From assembly GCA_023105745.1 (NCBI GenBank), contig JALGQZ010000006.1, forward strand, positions 34,489,686 to 34,553,685: a DNA stretch of 64,000 nt, read 5' to 3'. The position numbers were made by a program, and so were the translations under genes. Shown here piece by piece: positions 23,031 to 34,932 of the stretch (position 1 is its first letter; the number at the start of each line of letters is the position of its first letter). This DNA comes from Austropuccinia psidii (Eukaryota > Basidiomycota > Pucciniomycetes > Pucciniales > Sphaerophragmiaceae). The notes below the pieces were generated by a model. That model saw only the letters and a program-made list of their open reading frames with translations, was not told the origin of the DNA and searched no databases.

Positions 23031-23566
23031 AATCCAAACTGTAATGCAATTTGTCATTAACAGAATACCCCCAATTGAATCTGGGGGAGTATTATACACT
23101 GTCCAACCTCTCTACTTATAATTGTAAGTATGTAAAGCACACAATTCACAACTTTTATTCAGGAATTGGTCTTCTCTCAATTTGTAATTTTATAGGGAAC
23201 ATTTGGGCATCAGGTATTTTATTTTCTGAAAGCCAACTATCTTCATGTTGTGGGTTTCTGTACCTGACTAAGTATTCTCTTTCATGTTTTCCCCTAAGTT
23301 TTCTTTCTTTCAAAAATTTTAGCACCTTTTTTCTTGACTTTGATTAAGTGGATGTACTGCCTAGGGTGTTTCAATTATCACTGGAAATATTTCCTTATTG
23401 CTTGAAGTGTAATGCTTTACTAGACTGACAGGGAAAGGTGGGGCTTTGATTTCCAATTCTCCTGACATTTTGACTTGGACTGCATTTTTCCCATGAAGGA
23501 CTTTTGTAATAAATGGTCCTGGAAAGGAATGTTAGAATTTTATTGTGCCTTTAATATTATCAAAGT

Positions 23567-26500
23567 TCATGGTTGAAAATGTATTAAGTCCCCTACTTGG
23601 AACTCTGGGGTCTTATGAACTTTATCCCAAGTTTTTTTAGCATATTCAATGGCATCAGTCATGCTCTGCTTTGCATGATTCCTAAATTTTTCAATCAATA
23701 GCTTAAAGATTGATACAGTTGGACTAATATAAACTAAGTCTACATTCATAGTATCAACTGGAAACTTAATATTTCACCCTTTTTCCAACATTGCAGGATT
23801 TTTTCCTGTTGAAGTATGTATGAAAGTCTTGTAGGCTAATTCCAATGCTGGTGTAAGTGTACACCAATAGTGGGTAAATCCATCAGAATATTTAAACTCC
23901 AGGCTATAAGCCCAAAAACTTCTGATCATTTCCTCAGGTGTCTGAATCATTCCTTCTGCCAATCCATCAGCTTGTCAATGGTAAGCTGTGGAGAATGATA
24001 GTTTTGTACCCAAAAGGATATGTATACTTTTCCATAAGGCTTATGTAAGTTTTTAGTCTCTTTCATTAATGATAATTTTAAAGAGACCAGTATGAGATAC
24101 CACTCTTTTGCAAATTGAAAGACCTGTATCCATTTCTGTGTCATCTTCATGACATGATAAAGGGTTTGCAATTTTGTTATATTTGTCTACAATGACCAGA
24201 AATGCATTGTAAAATTGTTCTCCAGAAGGTGGTAAGGCAGTTATCCCATCCATATGAACCATTCCCCATGGGGTAATTGCTTCTTGAATATGGATCATTA
24301 AGCCAAAACCTTTACCAGTAGAATTATTGTCCTTTTGATACCTGTCACAACTATGTCAGTATTCAATGACATCTTTTCTCCAAGATGGCCACCAAGCACA
24401 TGTATTAACTCTTTCCATTGTTCTGTCTTCATACAGATGTTCAGAATAAATTTTTTCATGGAGCTCTAGTAATATTGTTTTAATCAACATTCTACTGCAT
24501 AAGACCATTAAAAATTGGTGTTTAGCCCTATGATAGAAGATACCATCAAATAAATGGAATCTTTCATAATCATATGATGCTTTCCATATAGCATTTAAAT
24601 AGCTAGCTAAAACTGAATATTTGCAATCTTTGTCAAGTATAGAAGTACAAATATGGAAATTCTTATCTTGCTTATAGATTTCTCTAAGTTCTTCAAATAT
24701 TTTGTTCCCACATATGTGAAGTTAATTTCTTCAATTGGAATTTGAGGTTATGTATTTGCAGGAACATAAGAAGGATTATCAGGTGTATTGGTTAATGTCC
24801 ATCTACTTAAGCCATCATAATTATTGTGGCTATTTCTAGATTTATGTACTATGGTCATATTGCCTCTATACTCTTGTATAGTAATCTGCCATCTTAATAT
24901 GTGTGTTTTTGGGGCTTCCATGTTAAGAAGTTATTTCATGGCATCACAATAAGTAATTACCTCAAACACACTCCCATAGAAATATCAATGGAGTATTTCC
25001 AAAGCTCAAACAAGGAAAATGCACTTCATTTGGTTTTCTCCATATCTAGCCTCTTTAGGTTTAATTTTTCTTGAGATAAAAAAATGGACCTTCATAAGGG
25101 TTGTCATTGACAATTTGATCTTGATTAAGATCTGCACCTAGACCTTCACCACATGCATCAATATACAGCTTGAAAGGAAATTTTCAGTCTGGAATTAATC
25201 ATAATGGTGCATTAGTTAATGCACACTTGATATTATCAAATTCTTGAATCCTTTCTTGTGTCATTTCAAAGAAAGTTTTCCAATCACAAATTCTGTACAA
25301 TAATCTGGGATTAATTGAAAAATATCTAAGGTGTTTCCTGTAGTAACTGGCAAATCCTAAGAAAGGAATCAATTTTCGGGGGGGCATTTGTTTCAGTAAC
25401 ACTGCAGAAGCCACTTTGATTTTATTAAAAACAAGGCTTAGTCCTGAAACTGCATGTCCTAGAGCTTTTAACTAATGAAATCCAAAATTACTGTTCTTGA
25501 GAGATATTTTAATGTTCACTTGAAGAACTTTTTTAAGTACCATCGAAATTCATATAAATGAAATTTCCAGTTTTGTTAAAAAATGACAATTTCATCAATA
25601 AAAATGTTTAACCGTCCCTTTGATAGCTCATGTGGGAAAATGGTATTCATCATTATTTGATAATTAGAGGGTTCATTGTTAATACCAAAAGGAATCCTCA
25701 AGTATTGACAAATACCACAATGAGAAATTATTCTCAATAATTTCCTAGCATGAGGTGGGGTATCATTCTGATGGATCCCTTCAAGGGCATCCATGGAAGT
25801 GATGAATTTTTCTTTGAATAATTGAGGAAAGGTTTCATTGATTACAGGAACTGCATACCTGTTTGGAATAGTATAGGTATTCAACTCTCTAAAATCATGA
25901 AAAATTCTTGATTTATCATTATTCCATATTATGATATCAGGGGTTATGACTTATACTTCCTCATTATGTCCAATGCCTCTTAGAACTCCCAGTTTCATTA
26001 GCTCATTAATGAGTTTCTAATGATTCTCTATCTCTGGGGCTAGCTGGGTAAGCTGGCCTTCTTAATCATAGAGGCTAAGCTCTTTCCAAATTAGGGTTAA
26101 TTTACACTTAATTACATTTGATAGCCCCTAGTGGTTAATTATCAGAAGCAGAGGCTTCTCTAAATTGAAAGAAAATCTCAATAAGGTGTTCCTTCGTTTC
26201 TTATTTTCATTCAGGCCTAATTTGTGCTTCAATCAATTTATCTGTCACAAAACTTCCTTATTAACATTTTTCAGCTGTCTAATGACAGTTATTCCTCTTT
26301 CTTATAGATTAAAGGCAAATATTTGCCTTTGATTTTTAATATCAATACTATAAATAATGAGATAATCACTTCCAAAGATAAAATTTTGTGAAGTGCAGTT
26401 TTTTATGAAACAAAATTTAACTTTCAGTCTGATGCTTCCTTCAAGGTGAGGAAATATAATTTCTGCCTCAACAAGACCCCAAGGTGCATCTTTTGCCTAG

Positions 26501-26750
26501 CAATGTTTAATTTTATACCTTCAATTGGAATCAATTTTTCTTTCCAATTGATATGAGTGTTTCAAAGATAATCTTTACCAACACAAGTGGAGAAAGCACC
26601 TGAGTCAAGCCATATCTTTCATTCTTTGTTGTCTCTCACAATATCAGTGATACCATATGATCCAGCTGTATAACCCTTACCTCTGCCTTGATTTCTCTTC
26701 TGCATTTTATAATCTTGCATATGTATGAAGTCCATACATTCTTCACTTTA
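23567..26750 (-). pseudogene. Gypsy-A pol: protease region, reverse transcriptase, RNase H, integrase (broken)
   Basis: Read from high to low coordinates. The reverse transcriptase is seen at 25884-25576 (IPNRYAVPVINETFPQLFKE, ISHCGICQYLRIPFGINNEP), where the catalytic YIDD has become FIDE. The RNase H junction is at 25414-25199 (FLGFASYYRKHLRYF, LTNAPL). Integrase acidic residues appear in WGMVHMDGITALPPSGEQF (about 24240), INERD (about 24060) and EGMIQTPEEMIRSFWAY (about 23955), and the C-terminal part in VHKTPEFQVGDLIHFQP (about 23580). The protease zone (25900-26750) shows no clear DSG. Many stops and frameshifts divide it. This belongs to the same broad clade as Gypsy-B. Confidence 0.8.
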
Positions 26751-27282
26751 CTGTGATCATTCCGTATGCACTTCTGTTACTTCAAAGGATATATTCACTT
26801 TTTCTATACTGAGTTGATCTGGTAGTACTTCTCCTTCAGAAGGCTCTGAATCACTTTCATGTGAAGATACACATTTTGTTCCTTTTGTGTCTTCATCTCT
26901 TTCAATTTCTATCTCATTGATTCTTGTCTTTTTTGGAGAAGTATTAGCAAAATGAGATGTAATTCCACATTTATGACATTTCAAAGGAGCTTTGTATCTT
27001 GGTTTATTTGGTCTGGAAATTCCTTTCCCACTAGTCTTATGGTCTATTGGGTGTTTATACCAATTTCTACTAATTTGTTTCTGGTAATAATGTCTTCCAT
27101 GGCATTGATATAATAATCTATAGAGTAGGGATCAATAAATCTGCTTCTTATAGCATGCTCAAGGTCACCACCACATTTTCTTAATATCCTTTTATGCAAC
27201 ATCGTTTCAGACATATCAGGATGAAGGGAAGTTAATCTGTCCTTCTGTTTAAGAAACCAGGACACGGGCCTGTTCCTGTCAA

Positions 27283-27290
27283 TATTAAAA
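27283..27290. repeat. Left 8-bp target duplication of the MITE
   Basis: TATTAAAA, identical to 28369-28376. Confidence 0.85.
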
Positions 27291-28368
27291 GGGTGTTGGT
27301 AAACTGACATAAGCCCTTATGTGTTTTTACTAAAAACTTGTGTGTTTTTGGCATAAGTTGGTATAAATGCCTAAGGGACTTTTTTAAATGAAATTTAGCT
27401 ATTTCTGGAATTTCTGATGCCATTTATGGAATTTCTCATGCCATTTATCACATTTCTGATGCCATTCATAGCATTTTTAAATCCATCTATGGAATTTCTG
27501 ATGCCATTTATGGCATTTTTAATTCCATGAAAGGCATTTTAAATGCCACCTATGGATTCCTGATGCCATTTGCGGCTTTGTTCATTCCACAACAGGCATT
27601 TTTAATGCCATGTATGGATTTTCTTATGTGATTTATGGGATTTTTAGGGCCATTTATGGCATTGTTAAGGCCATTTGTTGCATTTTTAGGGCCATTTAAG
27701 GAGCTGTTATAACCATTTACGGCATTGTTAATTCCATCAATAGCATTGCAAATTCACTCAATGGAATTGTTAATTCCATCAGGGGAATTGTTGATTCCAT
27801 CAATGGCATTGTTAATTCCATAAATTGCAGCTAGATGTCATTTTTGATGCAATTTATGGAATTATTATGTCATTTATGATGCCATTTATGGCACTTGTAA
27901 TTCCATAAATGGAACTTTTGACTTCCACTTCTTCAATAAAAATTCCATTTCAAATTACATTGATTTCATAAATGGAATTTTAAATTTACTTTAAAAAATA
28001 AACAAAAAGGCATAAAAAGGACATTTTGGGCCTACAATTGTCCAAGCAAAAAAAACCAAGATTTTGGGCTTCTGGCCTTTTACTCTCACTATTCTTCCCT
28101 TTATTTCAAAATAAAATTATGGAAATTTATAAGTGGCAACATTTTTAATGATTTTTTTAAAAAAGAGGTCATTTTGCCAAGTTGGCCAAAATAGTGGAAT
28201 TGGGCCAAAAAAAAACTTGCAATAGGTTTGAGGATCTTAAAATTCTATTTTGGCAAAAATAAGGCAAAAAAAAATAAAAGCTCTCAAAACTAAGCTTGAG
28301 GAATTTTTTTTAAGAAATGGGTAACTCATGTGTTTTTACCAAAATCTTAAATTTGTTTACCAACACCC
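27291..28368. mobile_element. hAT-like MITE with perfect target duplication
   Basis: GGGTGTTGGTAAAC (27291-27304) and its exact complement (28355-28368) form 14-bp inverted repeats, flanked on both sides by TATTAAAA. An 8-bp duplication is the hallmark of hAT-superfamily movement. The 1,078 bases in between encode nothing and hold a 21-bp tandem array. The ends differ from those of the hAT element at 15487, so another autonomous partner is implied. It interrupts Gypsy-A gag. Confidence 0.85.
27410..27828. repeat. Array of 20 tandem 21-bp units inside the MITE
   Basis: Units follow a pattern like ATTTTTAATGCCATTTATGGC. Cutting at every ATT start gives 19 units of 21 bases and one of 20, 419 bases in all. 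Units vary at several positions (ATTTCTGATGCC, ATTGTTAATTCC, ATTTTTAGGGCC) but hold the spacing. Each unit has a short A/T tract, a central CC and a terminal TGG or similar. The units are not identical, so the array is old or maintained by something other than recent slippage. Confidence 0.85.
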
Positions 28369-28376
28369 TATTAAAA
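28369..28376. repeat. Right 8-bp target duplication of the MITE
   Basis: TATTAAAA, identical to 27283-27290. Confidence 0.85.
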
Positions 28377-29760
28377 TTGGCTTTATTGAAAAAAAAAATC
28401 CATTCTCAATCTCCAGGAATGATTTGCCCATTTGGAAATAATTTTCTCTTACCACCAAGGCCAGAAGTGTTTACCATGGTCATGTATCATTTTAAAATAC
28501 CATTTCTTTCCTGATTTGGTGAATAATGCATGTAATCTGGCACTTATGTAATCATCTGGTAGGTTCAAGTATTCTTTAAAAATATCAATTGTTTTCATAC
28601 ATTCCCCTTCACCACTGAAGGGTGGCCATTCCTCTAATCTGGGAATGTCCTTGAAATTAAAGGCATTTTCCACCTCTGCATTTCTTTAAATTTACTGATT
28701 TAAGTCATTATTCAAGTTCAACTACTTTCTGTCAAGAATATGTGTGGAATGTCTTGGAAACTGATTTTTCCGTGATATATTATGAATACTTGATTGAATT
28801 TCTTCTTTCAATTCAAGTCTTTCTTTATCAATATATTCCAATTGTTCTTGGAAAAGAGCTTCATTTCTACCAGCTGAATTTTCCAAGCTTTGAATTTGTA
28901 TTCTTAAGTCTTTCAATTGTTTATTAATAAAAAAGATAGAATTATAATCTTGTTGATTGAGAAAAGTAACTTTTGACTCAATTCTCTCACAAATATTCCT
29001 CAAAGGCAAAATATTGGCTCTTTATTCTCATTTTCTAGACCAAAAATAGTTTTTTGTGACTTTTTCACTTGTAAAAATTATCTACCCAAATTTTGTCAGA
29101 TATACTAAAAATTGTTAATATTTGCTAAAAATTTCATTATTAGAAGTTTCAATGGGAGATAAAAGCTTCCCAAGGTATATTCTTTGGAAAGGATTGATTC
29201 ATTCTTTCCTCCTCTTTGTTTTTGGGTTCCATCAAAGTTCTTGCCATATTGAACACATTTTCCATGACTGCCTTTTCTTTCTTTGAAGTTCTGTAATTCT
29301 GTTGCTAAGGGTTGCTCCACTTAGACTTTGCCTTTTGCTCTGCCTTTTCCTTGCTTTTTTTCTTTTTTTTTTGGTGCTTTCTTGCCTTGTTTAGCACTTT
29401 CTGAGACTTGAGGAGCTTTCATTGGGCTGTTTTCATTCTTTTGGGCCAAATCTTTCTTATGGTCCTCTGACACAATTCTTTTGTTGGTCAACCAAGCCTT
29501 TATCTTTTGGACTTTGCCTTTTCAAGAAATAGGTTTTCAACCCTTCCAAAGGTCCTCTATCTTTTCAGGTCCCAAGAGCTTCTTCACTTGGAGAGAAGAG
29601 TTCATGGTCCCTATCCAGAGGCTTGGCAAAGGTTCCTACTCCTGCCGCTTTGCAGCAATAAACAAGCTCTTGTACTGAGACTGGTATATCTCCACTGTTT
29701 CCTGTTGGAAATGATTCAGGTCTGAAAACAGGAGTAGCAGTTATTCAGATTATCGACTCT

Positions 29761-32700
29761 CAAGAAGAGTGTCAAAGGTGGTGGATAGCCTTTGAGAACT
29801 TGTGGAAGCTGTAAGGTGTGGATATGAAACCTTGATAAAAAATAAAGTACTTCTCTGGTCCTCAAAATTTGTATAAGGTAAAATTGAATTAGGAAGAGGA
29901 TTATTTTAGGGTTTTAAGAGAAACACATCAAATTGATTGTTTTTAGCTTCATAAGTATCAAAAAAATAATAGTATCAAGATTTATTGTTCTACAAAAAAT
30001 AAGACTTTAAGGGTAAAAAAGAAATTTCTTCAAGGAAAACTTCATTTGGAATTGATTGAGCAAAGACCTAGAGGAAATCAATATAAGGACCAATTCTTTA
30101 GAAAGCTTTTCAGAAAAGAAAAAATTCGCAAAAGTGACCAGAGTGAATTTGGAATAAAGTGACAAAGTTAACAGTGATTAAAACTCTTTAACTTACTTAT
30201 GGGGTGGTTCAAGGGTAAAAATGATTATAAAAGTTAGAAAAAATGATTATAATGATTTTTTCACATGGTTATAAGTTTAGAATTATTTATGGAAGGTGGT
30301 TGAAATATCTTATTTTTTGTTTTAAAAGTGTTTAAACTCATTATAATGGGACAAGATTCTAACATTCAGAGAAAAGTGGGGCAAAGGAGATATTCTTTTA
30401 TAGGACCAATTTTATTACTCTAAAAGTGAAATTTACTTTGGTTAGTCATGAAAAAAATTCTGACAAAAGAAAAGGAATTTATGGAATCATTGAGCCCAAT
30501 TTTGGAATAAAAAGGGTGGGTTTTAGGAATTTTTGTTATTCTCAGGCATTGCTATAGTAATACCTTGTTTTAAGCCTTCAAAAGACATCAGAATGTGTTG
30601 AAGAGACATCAAAATCAGGTAAAACTGTTTTTAGCAAGGATCTTTCAGCTTAAGGGTAGTGTCAGGATAAGTCTATGATGAAGCAGTAATAATAGTATTG
30701 ACAACCTTAACTATGACTGTGACATGTATAATTATAATGAAAATGGGTTTAAATAATAATAATAAAGCCTTTACTATTGTAAAATAGTAGTGTTGAGTGC
30801 TATTGAAAGCCCTGGGTGCATTCTTAACAGTTGGATTACTACAATGAGAACTACAATACTCCAAGATTTAAAGTAGTCCTGATTATTTTCCAAGATTATA
30901 ACTGTTTTTGACAGTTGTACTAAATCCTCTAGGCCATCTACATAGAGGAAGTGATGATTTTTCACTTATTAGTGCTGGCTTTTGTGTTACACAAGGCCTG
31001 TATACTGTGTATTGGGCTCAGATTTGGCTTCAAAACCAAATCTGGGCAGTTTTCCCCAATACAGGGTGAAAAATTTTACCTGGGGACCTTACAGCCCTCT
31101 TCTGACGTGGATTGTGCATAGAATGCTATACAGAACCCATTGTGGATCCCTGTATTGGATGAACTATGAGGTATAGAATTATAAACAAGTTTCTTCCTCT
31201 GTTTGACACCTCATAATCATATTTATGGGCTAGTATCCCACAGTGAAGCTGTATTGGTCTCAATGTGGGATTTTGAACTTGAAACTGAATTAATGTTTTC
31301 AGTTTTTAAGATATTGTTAAATATGGCAATGATATTCCATGTTCAATTTTAATTATCCAGATATTTGACTTCTCAAAGTCTGTATGGAACTTCCCGTCCC
31401 CATAAATTTTTTTTGAGATGAGATATGGGAGAATGTATGACACCATAAAGTAGCCCTGATTGTGCTCTTTCAAAAATGACCCCACCTTAGGTATCTCACA
31501 CTAAAACTGTAGAAGTTAGAAAACTGGTGAATATTTTGTTCCTCCTTATTTGGCATTATTTTGGCCATAACTTCTATAGCTTTGATGCTGGCTCAATTTG
31601 TCTAGTACCACTCAATAGCCCTTCTTTAGAGCTTCAATTTTAATACCCATTTTCTGGGGTTAATTCCTTTCTCCAGGGTTCAGATAGGAGGCAAAAATGA
31701 AGGTTTATGCTCAGAAATTTCTTTGAGAAGGAATAACTTTGTTATTCTTTGTCCTATGATAATGTGACTTGTATATTTGGAAAAAGGTTAGTTTCCTCTT
31801 TCTCTGATACCTCTTGAGCTGGTTTGGCTCAGGTCCATGTTTTGGTGGTATTTTGCCCACCTTTGGTGTATGGTATTTGGCTGTCATGCTTGTGCTCTTG
31901 CTTTGAGTCAAAGGCTGACAGGTAGTTTCACCCGCTTGGCAACACTTGAAACTTACTGGCTGCTATAAAACCTTCATCAAAAATTGAGTCACAGACCTTT
32001 TGACTCAATTCAAGGCCAAAAGTGATGACATTTTGTGCAAATTTGGACAATCCACACTGGTCAGCAAGGAATTTTGGGGAGTTTGGCACCCTTGGAGCCA
32101 AGATTCCTTTGCCCCCAGAATGAATCTTTCCAACTTATTTTTCCATTAATTCCTCATCACATATTATACTTGTAGTTTATATATGTAATTAAATTGAGTT
32201 TTCACAGTACACTATTGTAACAATTGATGCCTCATATGTAAATAAAATTTCAGTCATGTAATAAACATCCACCTTTTGACATTTTGATTTAAAATACTTT
32301 AATTCCTCAGAGATTCTAAGCTACACACCATATATCAATTTTAACACAGAAATTTATGGTTAACACCACATGTGGTGTTAATTAAATGAATATTTTTAGG
32401 ATTTTCAATTTTCATACAGAAAATACTAGAACCTTAATTTAAGCTTATTTAAGGTTGAGTTCCAGAAATTCACCCAGTAGTTACCCCACCTTGTTTTTTA
32501 TGAACAATCCAATGGTTAAATACTTTTCATAAGTATATTTATTTAATAAGAAGTTAAAATAAATTTTGTTTAACTTTTTTTGAAAAATATTTGAATTTAA
32601 TATGTTTGTTGAAAATTTAATTTTACTTAATTTTTTCAAGTAAGAATGTGTTTTCACAATTGCAAATTTCAATTCAATTTCAATTTCAAATTAAAATAAT

Positions 32701-33487
32701 ATTTCAATTATATATATAAGTTCTATCTTTATATTTTAATATTTCTTTTTAAAATATAAGTAAATTTATTTATTTAAAATTATAACATTATTTCTTATTT
32801 GTGGTCTTTTTGGTATATAAAAATACATCCAAGTATCACAGAAGCTCTAGAATCCTGCATTTGTGCCTCTCCTCTTGGCTGAAATTCTTGTTTTTTTGAT
32901 GTATGACTTGAATTTCTTGGTCTAAGTGCATTGGATTGATTGGAGTAATCCATTAAGCTTCTAGTAGGAGTCATTCAACATTAATTTAAAGCAAATTGGG
33001 CTAAGAAATGGATTAAATTCACCTCCTGGACCTTCAAAGAGGTATTTTATAATTAAGACCCTTGGTGCTAGGATGGTTTGAACTTCAATATTGGACTCTG
33101 AGATACTAGAGTAAAAAGAGCTTTCTCTGATGAATGACACCAGAGAAAATATAGTATAAGTTCTTTTATTAATAAATAATAATCAAAAGAGCTTATCAAC
33201 TCAACTCATTTGATAAATTTGCTTTAATACAATTTTTGGCAGATTATGTCAAAAATATAGAAGTTTGCCTAAAGGGTGAAGAAAAATATTTTTAAGGAAA
33301 TATTTTGAACTTTTTGATTTTTTATTTGAGTTTTTATTTTCTTTGGAGAAATAATAAATATGAAACTAATGATTCTTTAATCAAAAGTGTATTATTATTC
33401 ACTTTTTACTAGAATAACACAAAGAATAAATTTCAAGTCTGTGATGTGAAAAAGCCGTTAGTTAGAAAATAGAAATTCACTCAAAAT
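29761..33487 (-). other. Gypsy-A untranslated leader
   Basis: Apart from the solo LTR at 30660-31920 I see no coding motif in this stretch between gag and the nested Gypsy-B. With 55628-55822 it would make a leader of about 2.6 kb, long for a gypsy element, so another unrecognised insert may be hidden in it. Confidence 0.45.
30660..31920 (-). repeat. Solo Gypsy-B LTR with perfect target duplication
   Basis: Starts TGTCAGGATAAG, ends AAGGCTGACA, and is flanked by GGTAG at 30655-30659 and 31921-31925. The matching flanks show that a whole element inserted here and was then reduced to one LTR by recombination between its LTRs. It is about 150 bases shorter than the other copies through internal deletion. 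Confidence 0.9.
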
Positions 33488-33492
33488 CACTC
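33488..33492. repeat. Left target duplication of Gypsy-B
   Basis: CACTC, identical to 55623-55627. Confidence 0.8.
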
Positions 33493-34907
33493 TTTCAGGA
33501 TGAGTCTATGAAGAATTGATAATAAAGAGTATTTAAAACCAAAACTATGACTGTTACATGGATAATAATGTTTAAAATAGGTTTTAATCAAGATAAAAGG
33601 GATTTACTAATGATTATTAGTGGTGGTGAGCGCTGTTGAAAGCCCTGGGTGCAGCTTTACCTTTTGGGTTACAATAATAAAGTCTACAATACTAAGCTTT
33701 ATAGTATAACCTGGTTTTTTCCAAAGAGTATAATTTTTTTTGACAGTTTCACTGTGTATGAATTCAAAAGCAGGATGGGGAAACCTTTTCTGGTGGAGAA
33801 AAGGTCCATTTCTATCCTAAAATTTGGTGAAAAAGGCTGGTAGACCTTTCCACTTGGAGGAAGTCAAGTTTTTCACTTCCAGATACTGGCTTGTGGCTTT
33901 CATAGTGCTGTATGCTCTATATTGGGCTCAGACTTGGTTTTAAAACAACATCTGAGCAGTTTTGACTAATACAGGGTGTAAAATTTGATGTGGGGACCAC
34001 ATAGCCCTCTTCTGACGTGTATGATGTGTAGAATGCTGTACAGAACCATCACAGGGCCCCAGTATTGACCAAACTATGATTTATTAAAGTATGAAAAAAC
34101 TCCTTTGTCTTTTTGGCACCTCATAAACATACTTATGTAAGAATATCCCACATTAAGATTGTATTAGTCTAACTGTGGGATTTTGAGCTTAAATCTGCCA
34201 TAAATTTGTCAGTTTTTGAGAAATCAAGCTCAAAGTTGGTTCATTGTGTAGCCCTGAATGTTTTCCATATAATTGTACCTCATATGATATGGTTATAATT
34301 AAGTATGGCAAAGTTATGCCATATACAAGATTTTTTGTACATAGATATGTTTTCCTCAAAAACTGTATGGAGCTTGTTTTCCCAATAAAATTTGTCATAG
34401 AGGAGATATGGGAAAATTAATGGCACCATAAGATAGCCCTAATTGTTCTTTTTCCAGAAAGACCCCAATTTAGGTATCCCACACTAAAACTGTAGAAGTT
34501 AGATGAGAGGTGAATATTTTATTCACCCTTATCTGGCCTTATTTTGGTCATAACTTCTGTGATTATGGTGGTAGATCAATTTGGCCAGTACCATTGGATA
34601 GCCCTGACTTAGATCTTCATTCTGAATACCCATTTGATGGGGTCAAGCCTCTTCCTCTGGATTTCAGATGAGAGGTGAAAATTAAGGTTTATGCTCAGCA
34701 ACAACTTTGAGAAGGAATAACTTTCTTATTTGTTGTCCTATAATGATGGGGCTTATATATTTTGAAGGAGGTGAGTTTCCACTTTCCTTTGATACCTCTT
34801 GATCTGATTTGGCTTAGATCCATGTTCTGGTGGTATCTTGGCTATACCATTGATTTATGGTATTTGGCTGTCATGCTTGTGCTCTGGTTTTGAGCTACAG
34901 GCTGACA
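33493..34907 (-). repeat. 3' LTR of Gypsy-B
   Basis: Begins TTTCAGGATGAG (family TGTCAGG, one change) and ends CAGGCTGACA. It aligns along its length with 54206-55622. Confidence 0.85.
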
Positions 34908-34919
34908 TACCCTCCCTCT
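34908..34919 (-). promoter_or_regulatory. Polypurine tract of Gypsy-B
   Basis: Minus strand AGAGGGAGGGTA directly precedes the LTR start TGTCAGCCTG. Confidence 0.6.
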
Positions 34920-34932
34920 AAAAAAAGGCTCA

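Larger units (their letters stand above)
26757..29760 (-). pseudogene. Gypsy-A gag, interrupted by a MITE
   Basis: The N-terminal zone (29760-29330) reads VQELVYCCKAAGVGTFAKPL and then becomes Lys-rich. A coiled-coil-like segment follows at 29009-28722 (LKDLRIQIQSLENSAGRNEA). The capsid-like zone shows RLEEWPPFSGEGECMKTIDI (about 28640) and, beyond the MITE, VSWFLKQKDRLTSLHPDMSE (about 27260). A zinc knuckle at about 26984 reads CHKCGITSHFANTSP, with the last Cys changed to Ser. Gag packages the RNA in virus-like particles. Confidence 0.75.

Noticed and set aside
22867..23121. Short open frames in the Gypsy-B-type LTRs and opposite-strand frames over gag and pol, for example 52766-53224 and 35000-35428
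   Set aside because: They are shadows of LTR or of antisense coding sequence and carry no independent motif.
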